A stretch of DNA of 64,000 nucleotides. Origin: Duganella sp. SG902 (lineage in GTDB: Bacteria; Pseudomonadota; Gammaproteobacteria; Burkholderiales; Burkholderiaceae_D). Of the stretch, positions 35,331 to 43,103 are shown one piece after another (the first letter of the stretch is position 1; every line of letters starts with the position of its first letter). The stretch covers positions 20,255 through 84,254 of the forward strand of contig NZ_JABMJK010000021.1 in assembly GCF_013376005.1 (NCBI RefSeq), in the 5' to 3' direction. A program made the position numbers and the translations under genes. The notes beneath the pieces were generated by a model. It did not search any database. It was not told where the DNA came from and worked only from the letters and a program-made list of their open reading frames with translations.

Positions 35331-36773
35331 ATGAGCAACCCGACCCAATCGCGCCGCCGCTTCCTGGGCAACCTGCTGGCCATGGCTGGCAGCGGCGCCG
35401 TGCCCTTCTCGCTGAACCTGGCCGCCATGGGCACCGCCGCGGCGGCCGACGCCAGCGACTACAAGGCGCTGGTGTGCGTCTACCTGACCGGCGGTAACGA
35501 TTCCTTCAATACGCTGCTGACCACGGACCCGGAGTCGTGGAAAGAATATTCGCGCCTGCGCGCCACGGGCGGCGCCACGTCCATCGCACTGGCGCAGAGC
35601 AGCGCCTCGGCCGCCCTGCTGCCGATCGTGCCGAACACCGCGCAGGCCGGCCGCAGCTTTGCCCTCAATCCGGGCATGACGCATATGCGCGACCTGTTCA
35701 ACAATGGGGTGCTGGCGGTAGTGGCCAACGTCGGCACACTGATCCAGCCGACCACCTTGGCGCAATACCAGAACCGCTCGGTGTCGCTGCCGGCGAAGTT
35801 GTTCTCGCACAACGACCAGCAAACCGTGTGGCAAACCAACAAGCCCGAAGGCAGCAACGGCAGCGGCTGGGGCGCGCGCATGGTGGAGCTGATGGCCTCG
35901 GCCAACTCCAGCTCGTCTTTTGCCGCCGTCTCCACCTACGGCAACTCCACCCTGTTGGGCGGCAAAACCATCCGCCAGATCCAGATCGCCGGCACCAGCA
36001 TCCCGGCCATCAACGGCATCAGCGGCACCCTGTTCGGCTCGACCACGGCCGCCGGCACCCTGCGCAACATCATCTCCAGTGACCGCAGCGACCTGCTGGA
36101 GAAGGAACATGCGGCCATCGCGCGGGCCGGCATCAGCACCCAGAGCACGGCCACGTCGGCCATGCTGCCCAAGGGCACCGGCGGCGTGCCGGACCCCAGC
36201 TGGTACGTGAATCCCACCACCGGCGTGGCCGGCGTCAACCCGCTGGCGGTGCAACTGCAAACCGTGGCGCGCATGATCGGCGGCCGCAACGCCCTGGGCG
36301 TGAAGCGCCAGGTGTTCTATGTCGGTATCAGCGGCTTCGACACCCACGACAACCAGCGGGCGGACCAGGCCAATCTGCTGGCGCAACTGAGCCATGCGCT
36401 GAATTACTTCTACGTCATGCTGTACAGCTTGAACGGCACCAACCTGCAAAAACAGGTGACACTGTTCACCGCCTCCGATTTCGGCCGCACCTTCACCAGC
36501 AATGGTGATGGCACCGACCACGGCTGGGGAGCCCACCACTTCGTCATGGGCGGCGCCGTCAAGGGCAAGAATATCTACGGGACCGTGCCCCCAGCCGGCC
36601 TGGGCCACAATCTGGACGTCGGTTCCGGCGCCCTGCTGCCGACCATTTCGGTGGACCAGTACGCAGCCACGTTGGGAACGTGGTTCGGGCTGTCGGCCAC
36701 CCAGATCGCGGATGTGTTCCCGAACATCGGCAACTTCAGCACCCGCAACCTGGGTTTTATGAACCTCGCTTAA
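35331..36773 (+). CDS. DUF1501 family protein with Tat signal
   Basis: A 480-residue protein that starts with a twin-arginine signal (SRRRFLGNLLAMAGSGA), so it should be exported folded. The body has the sulfatase/alkaline-phosphatase-like features of DUF1501: LVCVYLTGGNDSFNTL, FALNPGMTHMRDLF, TASDFGRTFTSNGDGTDHGW and GAHHFVMGGAVKG. The His/Asp pattern in the last two suggests metal binding. It forms a two-gene unit with the DUF1800 gene and ends on a TTAA shared with the stop of the convergent dioxygenase-like gene. Confidence 0.92.
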   Translation: MSNPTQSRRRFLGNLLAMAGSGAVPFSLNLAAMGTAAAADASDYKALVCVYLTGGNDSFNTLLTTDPESWKEYSRLRATGGATSIALAQSSASAALLPIVPNTAQAGRSFALNPGMTHMRDLFNNGVLAVVANVGTLIQPTTLAQYQNRSVSLPAKLFSHNDQQTVWQTNKPEGSNGSGWGARMVELMASANSSSSFAAVSTYGNSTLLGGKTIRQIQIAGTSIPAINGISGTLFGSTTAAGTLRNIISSDRSDLLEKEHAAIARAGISTQSTATSAMLPKGTGGVPDPSWYVNPTTGVAGVNPLAVQLQTVARMIGGRNALGVKRQVFYVGISGFDTHDNQRADQANLLAQLSHALNYFYVMLYSLNGTNLQKQVTLFTASDFGRTFTSNGDGTDHGWGAHHFVMGGAVKGKNIYGTVPPAGLGHNLDVGSGALLPTISVDQYAATLGTWFGLSATQIADVFPNIGNFSTRNLGFMNLA

Positions 36774-37678
36774 GCCGACACCGCCACCGTCAGCGTCGCC
36801 ACATAACCGTCGGTGGCGTTGCCGGTGATGGTGGCCATCTGCAGCGAGTAGCCGTCGCTGAAGATGTTGTCGGTGGCGAAGCTGATCGCCGCCAGGTTTT
36901 TCACACTGGCGCTGTAGCCGGTGGTGGCATAGACTTCCTGGCTGGTCGCCACCGGGAACGTGAACTGCGACGTTTTGATGCGGTTCGACGCGCTGGTCGC
37001 CTTGGCCAGCGATGGATACACCTCGAAGTGCACATGCGGCACCCGGCCCGAGTAGCAGCCCGGATAGATGGTGGTGAAAGTCAGGTTGCCGCCGCTGTCG
37101 GTCTCCTGCACGCCGCGCAGGTAATTCTGGTTGGTCACGCCGCTTGAATACAACGAGTAATTGCCGTCACGGTCGCAGTGCCACAGGTAGACGGCGGCAT
37201 TGGCCAAGGCCGCGCAGTTATTGTTGGGGTTGACGATCTGCAGCTTGATGGTCAGCGGCACGCCGGCCGCCGTGCCGCTGGCGCTGCCGAAGCTGCCTCG
37301 GATGTCGCTGCGCACCACGCCCGACTGCGTCAGCACATTGACCACGCCGCCGCTGTTGCTGTTGGTGCCGTCGGCCGGATACGGGCCGCCGGTCTCCTCC
37401 GGGATGACCGAGCACGAGCCGTTGGTGGTGGTCGTGGTGCCGGTGGTGGTGGTGCCGGTGGTCGGCGTGGTGGTGGTCGAGGTCGACGTGGTGGTGGTGG
37501 TGGTGGTACTGGTGGTGTCGCCGGCGCTGCCGGAACCGCCGCCGCAACCGAGCACCGGCAGCGCCGAGGCGCCGGCCAGCAGCCAGCGCAGCGTCTGGCG
37601 GCGGTCGCTGTTCAGCTTGAGCATCGCGGTCAGGTCGGCCGCGAGGCTGTGTTCGTGCATATCGTCATGAGATTCCAT
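36770..37678 (-). CDS. Exported intradiol ring-cleavage dioxygenase-like lipoprotein
   Basis: A 302-residue protein. The N-terminus has a twin-arginine-like motif (DRRQTLRWLLAG) leading to a lipobox (PVLGC, Cys45), then a poly-Thr/Ser linker (about 52-88). The rest is an intradiol dioxygenase domain: ETGGPYPADG, VYLWHCDRDGNYSLY, NYLRG and the metal-ligand region PGCYSGRVPHVHFEVY, with the Tyr and His ligands of the Fe(III) site present. Catechol-type substrates are known for cytoplasmic relatives; exported forms are poorly understood. The ATG at 37678 has AGGAG 5 bases upstream. Confidence 0.87.
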   Translation of the reverse strand: MESHDDMHEHSLAADLTAMLKLNSDRRQTLRWLLAGASALPVLGCGGGSGSAGDTTSTTTTTTTSTSTTTTPTTGTTTTGTTTTTNGSCSVIPEETGGPYPADGTNSNSGGVVNVLTQSGVVRSDIRGSFGSASGTAAGVPLTIKLQIVNPNNNCAALANAAVYLWHCDRDGNYSLYSSGVTNQNYLRGVQETDSGGNLTFTTIYPGCYSGRVPHVHFEVYPSLAKATSASNRIKTSQFTFPVATSQEVYATTGYSASVKNLAAISFATDNIFSDGYSLQMATITGNATDGYVATLTVAVSA

Positions 37679-37758
37679 ACCTACTCCTACTTGGGTGAGA
37701 AAGCCGCCACGGCGCATGGACGCGCGGCGACGGATATTGCGGGAATTGCGCGTCAGAC

Positions 37759-37890
37759 CTTAATGCCGCCAAGTTAAGAACCGTCATTCCCGCGTAGGCG
37801 GGAATCCATGCTGAACTGATGAACACGCGCCCTATGGATTCCCGCCTGCGCGGGAATGACGGGTCGGAAAAGGCTTAACTTAGCGGCATT
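37759..37890. mobile_element. 132-bp palindromic REPIN/MITE-like element with flanking direct repeats
   Basis: The core is a long inverted repeat: CCGTCATTCCCGCG...GAATCCAT (37781-37809) against ATGGATTCCCGC...GAATGACGG (37834-37862). Outside it is a second inverted pair, AATGCCGCCAAGTTAAG (37762-37778) and CTTAACTTAGCGGCATT (37874-37890), with one mismatch. CGCGTCAGAC occurs on both sides (37749-37758 and 37891-37900), like a target duplication, although three extra bases (CTT) sit between the left copy and the repeat end. It carries no gene. Confidence 0.75.
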
Positions 37891-37894
37891 CGCG

Positions 37895-38515
37895 TCAGAC
37901 TGTGGTGTTAACCAGGTTGCCGCTGACGCCGTGGCCATCAACCTTGGTCGACAACGTTTGCAGGAAAGCTGCCAGTTTGCTGGCGCTATCGGTGCTGTCT
38001 CCGCTGTCGGTACTCACGCCGAGCTTGTCCAGCAAGTTCGCGAAAGAGCTTTCCAACTGATCCACTGAATCGCCGCTCTCGGTGGCGGCCGCTCCATCGG
38101 TCGAGGTCAGCCTGGCAATCAGGCTTTGCAGGTCCGATTCCAGCTTGCCCGGACCGCCCTGCTGCTCCCCGTAAGGCGGCGGCGTTTCGGCGCCGGCGCT
38201 GTTTTGCGCATGCAGGGCCCCCATCAGGCTTTGCAGGAAGCTGCCCAGCGCCGCCGCCACATCGGTGGCGTCGTTCGTGGCGCTGTCGCTCGTCTCCGTG
38301 CTGGCCGATGCGGCCGACGTATCGGCACCGGCGTCATCGGTAACGCCTATCGACTTTAACGCCTCGGCGATGGCGTCCGCGAAGCCGCCCCCTTCCGGCG
38401 GCGGTGGCGGACGCACACCTTCCGCGCTGCCGCTCTGGCTGCTGATGTTGTTGGTGCTGCTCAAACGGCTCAGGAAACTGAGCGCGCTGGTGGAACTCAA
38501 GGCGCTGATGGACAT
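37895..38515 (-). CDS. Hypothetical Ser/Thr/Ala-rich protein with PPPYGE motif
   Basis: A 206-residue protein not recognised as a known family. It starts with a Ser/Leu-rich segment without a clear signal peptide, has a Pro stretch (RPPPPPEGGGFADAIAEAL), two similar helical segments (VAAALGSFLQSLMGALHA and SKLAAFLQTLSTKVDG), and the motif PPPYGEQQGGPGKLESDLQ. The same PPPYGE motif occurs in the Spy-like protein encoded just upstream (same strand). GGAGAA precedes the ATG. Its stop codon lies within the right-hand flanking repeat of the element at 37759. Confidence 0.75.
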   Translation of the reverse strand: MSISALSSTSALSFLSRLSSTNNISSQSGSAEGVRPPPPPEGGGFADAIAEALKSIGVTDDAGADTSAASASTETSDSATNDATDVAAALGSFLQSLMGALHAQNSAGAETPPPYGEQQGGPGKLESDLQSLIARLTSTDGAAATESGDSVDQLESSFANLLDKLGVSTDSGDSTDSASKLAAFLQTLSTKVDGHGVSGNLVNTTV

Positions 38516-38546
38516 ACGGTTCTCCGCTTTTCAGGTTCAAGGGATG

Positions 38547-39056
38547 CTACGGGCGCTGCGGATGGCGCGGTTGCTCTTCCGCCTGCTGTTTGCGCTGCTC
38601 CGGCGTGAGCACGGCCAGCAACTTCTGTTGAGTACGCACGTGCTGCAGCGCGAGATTGGCTTCCGCCGTGGCGGCCTCCTTAGCCAGCGCCGCAGCCTTG
38701 GCGTCGTCATAGTTGTCCGAGGCGGCCAGCGCGCGCAACGCCGTCCGCGCCTTGGCGGCGGCCCTGGCTTGTTCTCGCATGTAAGGCGCCTCGGCGTGCA
38801 GAATGGCAAATACCTTGTCCTCCTGCGCCTCGCTCAGTTCCACACCGCGCGGGAATGGCGGGCGGCCGGGACCAAAGGCGGGACCGCGATCCGGGCCACC
38901 GTGGCCGGGGCCGCCGAACGGGCCGCGAGCGTCGTGCTCGCCGTAAGGAGGCGGCGGTTGATCGGTGTCCAAGCCGGCGGCCATCGCCAGCAGCGGCAGC
39001 GCCAGCACGGCGGCCAGCAGGATATTGCGACCGCCGGTTTTTCTTGATGTTCTCAT
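38547..39056 (-). CDS. Spy/CpxP-like periplasmic protein (LTxxQ)
   Basis: A 169-residue protein with a signal peptide (NILLAAVLALPLLAMAAG), a Pro/Gly-rich N-terminal part including DQPPPPYGE, and a helical region ending in VLTPEQRKQ, the LTxxQ motif of Spy/CpxP chaperones. Such proteins bind unfolded periplasmic proteins and damp CpxA-type sensors. It is divergent from the response regulator, with CpxR-like boxes between. The ATG at 39056 is preferred over one at 39065 because AAGGA is spaced 8 bases from it. Confidence 0.85.
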   Translation of the reverse strand: MRTSRKTGGRNILLAAVLALPLLAMAAGLDTDQPPPPYGEHDARGPFGGPGHGGPDRGPAFGPGRPPFPRGVELSEAQEDKVFAILHAEAPYMREQARAAAKARTALRALAASDNYDDAKAAALAKEAATAEANLALQHVRTQQKLLAVLTPEQRKQQAEEQPRHPQRP

Positions 39057-39106
39057 GCAAATCATCCTTGGGTTGATAGTGAGACATCATTCTCTGCGGC
39101 ATCCGC

Positions 39107-39121
39107 GTTAAGTGGCGTTAG
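39107..39121. promoter_or_regulatory. Degenerate CpxR-like box
   Basis: GTTAA-N5-GTTAG lies one helical turn upstream of the perfect box at 39128 (half-sites at 39107, 39117, 39128 and 39138), suggesting an extended array on one DNA face. Confidence 0.45.
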
Positions 39122-39127
39122 GGCAAC

Positions 39128-39142
39128 GTAAATCGACGTAAA
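39128..39142. promoter_or_regulatory. CpxR-type box GTAAA-N5-GTAAA
   Basis: An exact match to the E. coli CpxR consensus GTAAA-N4-8-GTAAA, placed in the 197-base region between the divergent Spy-like gene and the response regulator gene. Probable autoregulation and control of the Spy-like gene. Confidence 0.72.
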
Positions 39143-39182
39143 GATGTTGGTCTGACATCAAATTACTACTTGGCAATGTGGT

Positions 39183-39197
39183 GTAAAACGGCGTAAA
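39183..39197. promoter_or_regulatory. Second CpxR-type box GTAAA-N5-GTAAA
   Basis: A second exact match with the same 5-base spacer, 57 bases before the response regulator start. Confidence 0.72.
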
Positions 39198-39253
39198 AGG
39201 CCGTCATCGCGCGTGTTCCGGCTGTTATGATGGGCGATCTGTATCTAAAGAAA

Positions 39254-39955
39254 ATGGCTGCAATGAAGAGCAAAGTACTGTTGATCGACGACGACGTCGA
39301 ACTGGTGGGCATGTTCAAGGAATACCTGGAACAGGAAGGTTTTGAAGTGAAAACCGTGCACGACGGCGAAGCCGGCACCGCCGAAGCCTTCACCGGCCAG
39401 TACGCCATCGCCATCCTGGATGTGATGATGCCGCGCGTGAACGGCCTCGAAACGCTGCGCCGCATCCGCACCAACAGCCAGTTGCCGATCCTGATGCTGA
39501 CCGGACGCGGCGACGACACCGACCGCATCGTCGGCCTGGAATTGGGCGCCGACGACTATGTGGCCAAGCCCTGCACTCCGCGTGAACTGACCGCGCGCAT
39601 CCGCGCCATCCTGCGCCGCGCGCAAAGCGTGCCGGCGGACAACAGCCAGCAAACCGCCATCACGGTCGGCCAGCTGACCATGTGGCCGGAGCAGCGCCGC
39701 GCCACCTGGGCCGGCGACAAGCTGGAACTGACCAGCACCGAATTCAATCTGCTGGAGGTGCTGGCGCGTAACGCCGGCCGCCCGGTCAGCAAGAACACCC
39801 TGTCCGAACAGGGCCTGGGGCGCCCGCTGGCGCGCTTCGACCGCAACATCGACGTCCATCTGAGCTCGCTACGCCACAAGCTCGGCACCATCGCCGACGG
39901 CCGTTCCTGCCTGCAGACCGTGTACCGCCTGGGCTACCAGCTGATCAAGGAGTAA
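39254..39955 (+). CDS. OmpR-family response regulator, CpxR-like
   Basis: A 233-residue regulator (E. coli CpxR 232). The receiver domain has D12/D13 in LLIDDD, phospho-acceptor D56 in AILDVMMP and K in YVAKPCTPREL; the C-terminal winged-helix domain (about 135-230) has ELTSTEFNLLEVLARN and FDRNIDVHLSSLRHKLG. Two CpxR-type boxes in its own upstream region and a divergent Spy/CpxP-like gene support a Cpx role. The start at 39254 (MAAMKSK) follows AAAGAAA; 39263 is an alternative. The kinase gene follows 3 bases after the stop. Confidence 0.92.
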   Translation: MAAMKSKVLLIDDDVELVGMFKEYLEQEGFEVKTVHDGEAGTAEAFTGQYAIAILDVMMPRVNGLETLRRIRTNSQLPILMLTGRGDDTDRIVGLELGADDYVAKPCTPRELTARIRAILRRAQSVPADNSQQTAITVGQLTMWPEQRRATWAGDKLELTSTEFNLLEVLARNAGRPVSKNTLSEQGLGRPLARFDRNIDVHLSSLRHKLGTIADGRSCLQTVYRLGYQLIKE

Positions 39956-39958
39956 GCC

Positions 39959-41572
39959 TTGGGTCGTTTGTTCTGGAAGTTTTTCCTGTCGATCTTGTTG
40001 GCGCAGCTCGCCGCGACCGTGGGCATTGGCGGCGCCATCTGGCTGAAGAGCCGTAACCAGGCCAGTTCGGCGGTCAGCCTGGACACCAGCCCGCCGGCCG
40101 AGATGGCCATCAACGCGGCCGCCGCCACTCTGGAGTATGGCGGCGTGAAAGCCCTGCGGCGCATGCTGGAGAACATGGAGCGCCATCGCGTCTACGCGGT
40201 GGATGAACAGGGGCAGGAACTGCTGGGACGCGCCGTCAACGAGCGCACGCTGCAGGAGTCGCGCGCGCGCGTGAAAGAGGAAGGCCGGCGCCGCGCCGTG
40301 CGCCAGCTGAGCGCGGACGACGGCAAGCGCTATCTGTTGTTCCTGCCGTCCGGCGAGCGCCCGCGCGGCCTGGAGGGCGACACGCGCCCCCTGCTCGCCG
40401 GCCTCGGCGGCGGCGCGCAAATCGCCATGAAGGCGGCCTCCGTGCTGCAGGGCGCGGAGCCGCGTCCCGGCGGTCCCGGCCGCGATGACGAGCAACGCCC
40501 TCCCCCCGCGCCGGCCGGCGGTCAATTTGCACCGCCGCCGGGCCCCGGCCCGGACCGCCTCGACAACCCTGGCGCCGTCAATGGCCCCGGCGGGCCTGGC
40601 GGGCCGGGCGGCCCCGGCATGGACGAGCGCCGCGACATGGGCGGCGACCGCCCATGGGGCCCGCGCTTCCAGCCGCTCGGCCCGTGGGTGCCGATCGCGG
40701 CGGCCACGCTGGCCAGCCTGCTGTTCGCCGTGCTGCTGGCGTGGTACTTCTCGCGCCCGATCCGCGCCCTGCGCCAAGCGTTCGACGCCGCCGCCAACGG
40801 CGACCTCGCCCCGCGCTTCGCCAACGACAGCGGCAAGGTCGGCAACGAGCTCAACGACCTCGGCCGCGACTTCGACCGCATGACCGCGCGCCTGCGCAGC
40901 CTGATCGACGGCCAGACCCGCTTGCTGCACGACGTCTCGCACGAACTGCGCTCGCCGCTGGCGCGCTTGCAGGCGGCGATCGGCCTGGCTTACCAGCAGC
41001 CGGAAAAATGGAGCGCGTCGATGGAGCGCATCGAGCGCGAAAGCGTGCGCATGGACAAGCTGGTGGGAGAGTTGCTGACGCTGGCGCGTCTGGAGGCCGG
41101 CGCCATCAAGGCCAGCCAGGAGGAAATCAGCATGGCCGACCTGCTCGACCAGATCGCCGACGATGCCCGCTACGAGGCGGCCAGCCAGCAGCGCACCGTG
41201 GTGCAGGAAGGCGACGCCGACGTGCAGGTGATCGGCCAGCCGGACCTGCTGGGGCGGGCGATCGAAAATGTGGTGCGCAACGCCATCAAGCACAGCCCGG
41301 AAGGCGGCGAAGTGCAATTGCAGACGCGCACGCTGGCGGAGACGAATCAGCTGATCATCCGCGTGCTGGACCGTGGACCCGGCGTGGCGCCGGCCGACCT
41401 GGACACCATCTTCCAGCCCTTCTTCCGCTCCAGCAATGCCAGCGCGGAGGGCCATGGCCTCGGGCTGGCGATCGCCCAGCACGTGATCGAGGCGCACGGC
41501 GGCAGCATCAAGGCCAGCAACCGCGCCGGCGGCGGCCTGTGCGTGGAAATGGTGTTGCCGGTCAAGCGCTGA
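39959..41572 (+). CDS. Sensor histidine kinase, CpxA-like
   Basis: A 537-residue inner-membrane kinase. A helix (FWKFFLSILLAQLAATVGIG) leads into a periplasmic domain with a Pro/Gly-rich insertion (about 155-235, PGGPGGPGGPG), then a second helix (about 242-262), a HAMP domain (about 263-315), HisKA with the phospho-histidine near residue 328 in HDVSHELRSPLARL, and HATPase_c with NVVRNAIKHS, DRGPGVAP and GHGLGLAIA. The start is a TTG at 39959 with AAGGAG 6 bases upstream, overlapping the end of the regulator gene. It should phosphorylate the CpxR-like regulator in response to envelope stress. Confidence 0.92.
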   Translation: MGRLFWKFFLSILLAQLAATVGIGGAIWLKSRNQASSAVSLDTSPPAEMAINAAAATLEYGGVKALRRMLENMERHRVYAVDEQGQELLGRAVNERTLQESRARVKEEGRRRAVRQLSADDGKRYLLFLPSGERPRGLEGDTRPLLAGLGGGAQIAMKAASVLQGAEPRPGGPGRDDEQRPPPAPAGGQFAPPPGPGPDRLDNPGAVNGPGGPGGPGGPGMDERRDMGGDRPWGPRFQPLGPWVPIAAATLASLLFAVLLAWYFSRPIRALRQAFDAAANGDLAPRFANDSGKVGNELNDLGRDFDRMTARLRSLIDGQTRLLHDVSHELRSPLARLQAAIGLAYQQPEKWSASMERIERESVRMDKLVGELLTLARLEAGAIKASQEEISMADLLDQIADDARYEAASQQRTVVQEGDADVQVIGQPDLLGRAIENVVRNAIKHSPEGGEVQLQTRTLAETNQLIIRVLDRGPGVAPADLDTIFQPFFRSSNASAEGHGLGLAIAQHVIEAHGGSIKASNRAGGGLCVEMVLPVKR

Positions 41573-41593
41573 CCGGCGGGCGTTTTACGTGGA

Positions 41594-42160
41594 TCAGGCT
41601 TTCGGCAGGGTCACGCCGTGCTGGCCCTGGTATTTGCCGTTGCGGTCCTTGTACGAGACGTCGCACACCTCGTCGCTTTCAAAGAACAGCACCTGGGCGC
41701 AGCCCTCGCCGGCGTAGATCTTGGCCGGCAGCGGCGTGGTGTTGGAGAATTCCAGCGTCACGTAGCCTTCCCATTCCGGTTCAAACGGCGTCACGTTGAC
41801 GATGATGCCGCAGCGGGCATAGGTCGACTTGCCCAGGCAAACGGTCAGCACGCTGCGCGGGATGCGGAAGTATTCCATGGTGCGCGCCAGCGCGAACGAG
41901 TTCGGCGGGATGATGCAGACGTCGCTTTTCACGTCCACGAAGGAGTTCGAATCGAAGTTCTTCGGATCGACGATGGTGCTGTTGATGTTGGTGAAGACCT
42001 TGAACTCGTCGGCGCAGCGGATGTCGTAGCCGTACGAGGAGGTACCGTAGGAAATCACCTTGCGGCCGTCTTCCTGGCGTATCTGGTCCGGGAAGAAAGG
42101 CTCGATCATCCCGTGTTGCTCCGCCATCCGGCGTATCCATTTATCGCTTTTAATCGTCAT
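41594..42160 (-). CDS. dcd: dCTP deaminase
   Basis: A 188-residue enzyme that deaminates dCTP to dUTP, feeding dTMP synthesis (ThyA is encoded at 27904). Family features: MTIKSDKWIRRMA start, SYGYDIRCADEFKVF, GKSTYARCGIIVNVTPFEPE with the catalytic Glu in EPEWEGYVTLEFSN, and EGCAQVLFFES. Length is close to E. coli Dcd (193). It is convergent with the kinase gene with 21 bases between stops and no visible terminator. Confidence 0.96.
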   Translation of the reverse strand: MTIKSDKWIRRMAEQHGMIEPFFPDQIRQEDGRKVISYGTSSYGYDIRCADEFKVFTNINSTIVDPKNFDSNSFVDVKSDVCIIPPNSFALARTMEYFRIPRSVLTVCLGKSTYARCGIIVNVTPFEPEWEGYVTLEFSNTTPLPAKIYAGEGCAQVLFFESDEVCDVSYKDRNGKYQGQHGVTLPKA

Positions 42161-42196
42161 CGCGAGGCATCCTGAAGTTTTACAATGCCCGAGATT

Positions 42197-43033
42197 TTAC
42201 GCTAACGCCGCCTTTTTAAGAACTTTTTTACCAGATTGCTCGCCCAGCAGGTCGGCGATCATTTCCCTGGTCGCCTGGGCGGCGGCGGCCGGGTTCTCCA
42301 TCGGGAACAGGTGGCCGCCCGGCACGATGCGGAAATGCCGCCCCACCAGCGCCTGCGTGTGCCGGTGGCCGGACTGGCTGGTCTCCCACGAGTTGTCGCC
42401 GCCGATGAAGCCGATCGGCACCGGATATCCCTTGCGCAGCAGCTTGGGCAGGTGGTGCGGCAGACTGGCGTAGACCGCCGTTTCGTTCTCGCGCGTGAAG
42501 CGCAGTTGCACGCCTTCCGGATGCGGTTTCAGGCCGCTTCGCATGTAGTCGGCCAGCACCCCGGGCGCCCAGGCGGCGAACAGGTCCTTGGCGGCGAAAT
42601 GGTCATGGGCCGACTGCGCATCGGGCCAGACGTTGCGGCGGCGGATGGAGAACTTGGCCGGCGGCACGCTGTAGGCACGTCCCAGCAGCTTGATCATGCG
42701 CCAGGCGAACGCGCGCCAGCCGCCGACCACCGGCGCATCGAGCATCACCACGCAACGCACCAGATCCGGCCGCTTGTGCCCCACCATCAGGCTCAGCATG
42801 CCGCCCAGCGAGTGACCGACCAGGATCACCGGCTCGGTGTAGCGGCTGGTCAGTTCCTCGATGTATTCATCCACCAGGTGCGGCCAGCAGTCGGTGACCG
42901 GGTACCTGGGATTGTGCGCGTGCATGTCGAGCGACTGGATGCCGTAGTCCCCGGACAGCGCTTCAAAGAACTGGCGATAGACGCCCGCCGGATAGCTGTT
43001 GGCATGGGCGAAATGCAGCTTGGGCTTGCTCAC
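42197..43033 (-). CDS. Alpha/beta-fold hydrolase
   Basis: A 278-residue hydrolase: nucleophile elbow VGHSLGGML, possible acid in IGGDNSWE, and histidine in PGGHLFPMENP; HMHAHNPRYP follows the first strands. The start is a GTG at 43033 (VSKPKLHFAHANSYPAG) with GGAG 7 bases upstream; the frame is open further upstream, but those codons overlap the comEC end and look non-coding. The function is unknown. Confidence 0.85.
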   Translation of the reverse strand: MSKPKLHFAHANSYPAGVYRQFFEALSGDYGIQSLDMHAHNPRYPVTDCWPHLVDEYIEELTSRYTEPVILVGHSLGGMLSLMVGHKRPDLVRCVVMLDAPVVGGWRAFAWRMIKLLGRAYSVPPAKFSIRRRNVWPDAQSAHDHFAAKDLFAAWAPGVLADYMRSGLKPHPEGVQLRFTRENETAVYASLPHHLPKLLRKGYPVPIGFIGGDNSWETSQSGHRHTQALVGRHFRIVPGGHLFPMENPAAAAQATREMIADLLGEQSGKKVLKKAALA

Positions 43034-43103
43034 AAGCGGTCTCCGTGTGGTTGTTTTTGCCCCATTGTAATGGGAGTCCGGCCCGGGGACTGGTGGAAAC
43101 GCT

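Noticed and set aside
37781..37862. Simple terminator for the gene at 37895
   Set aside because: The hairpin is unusually long, has no T-run and recurs at 61802 in another context, so a mobile repeat is the better explanation, although it may still slow transcription.
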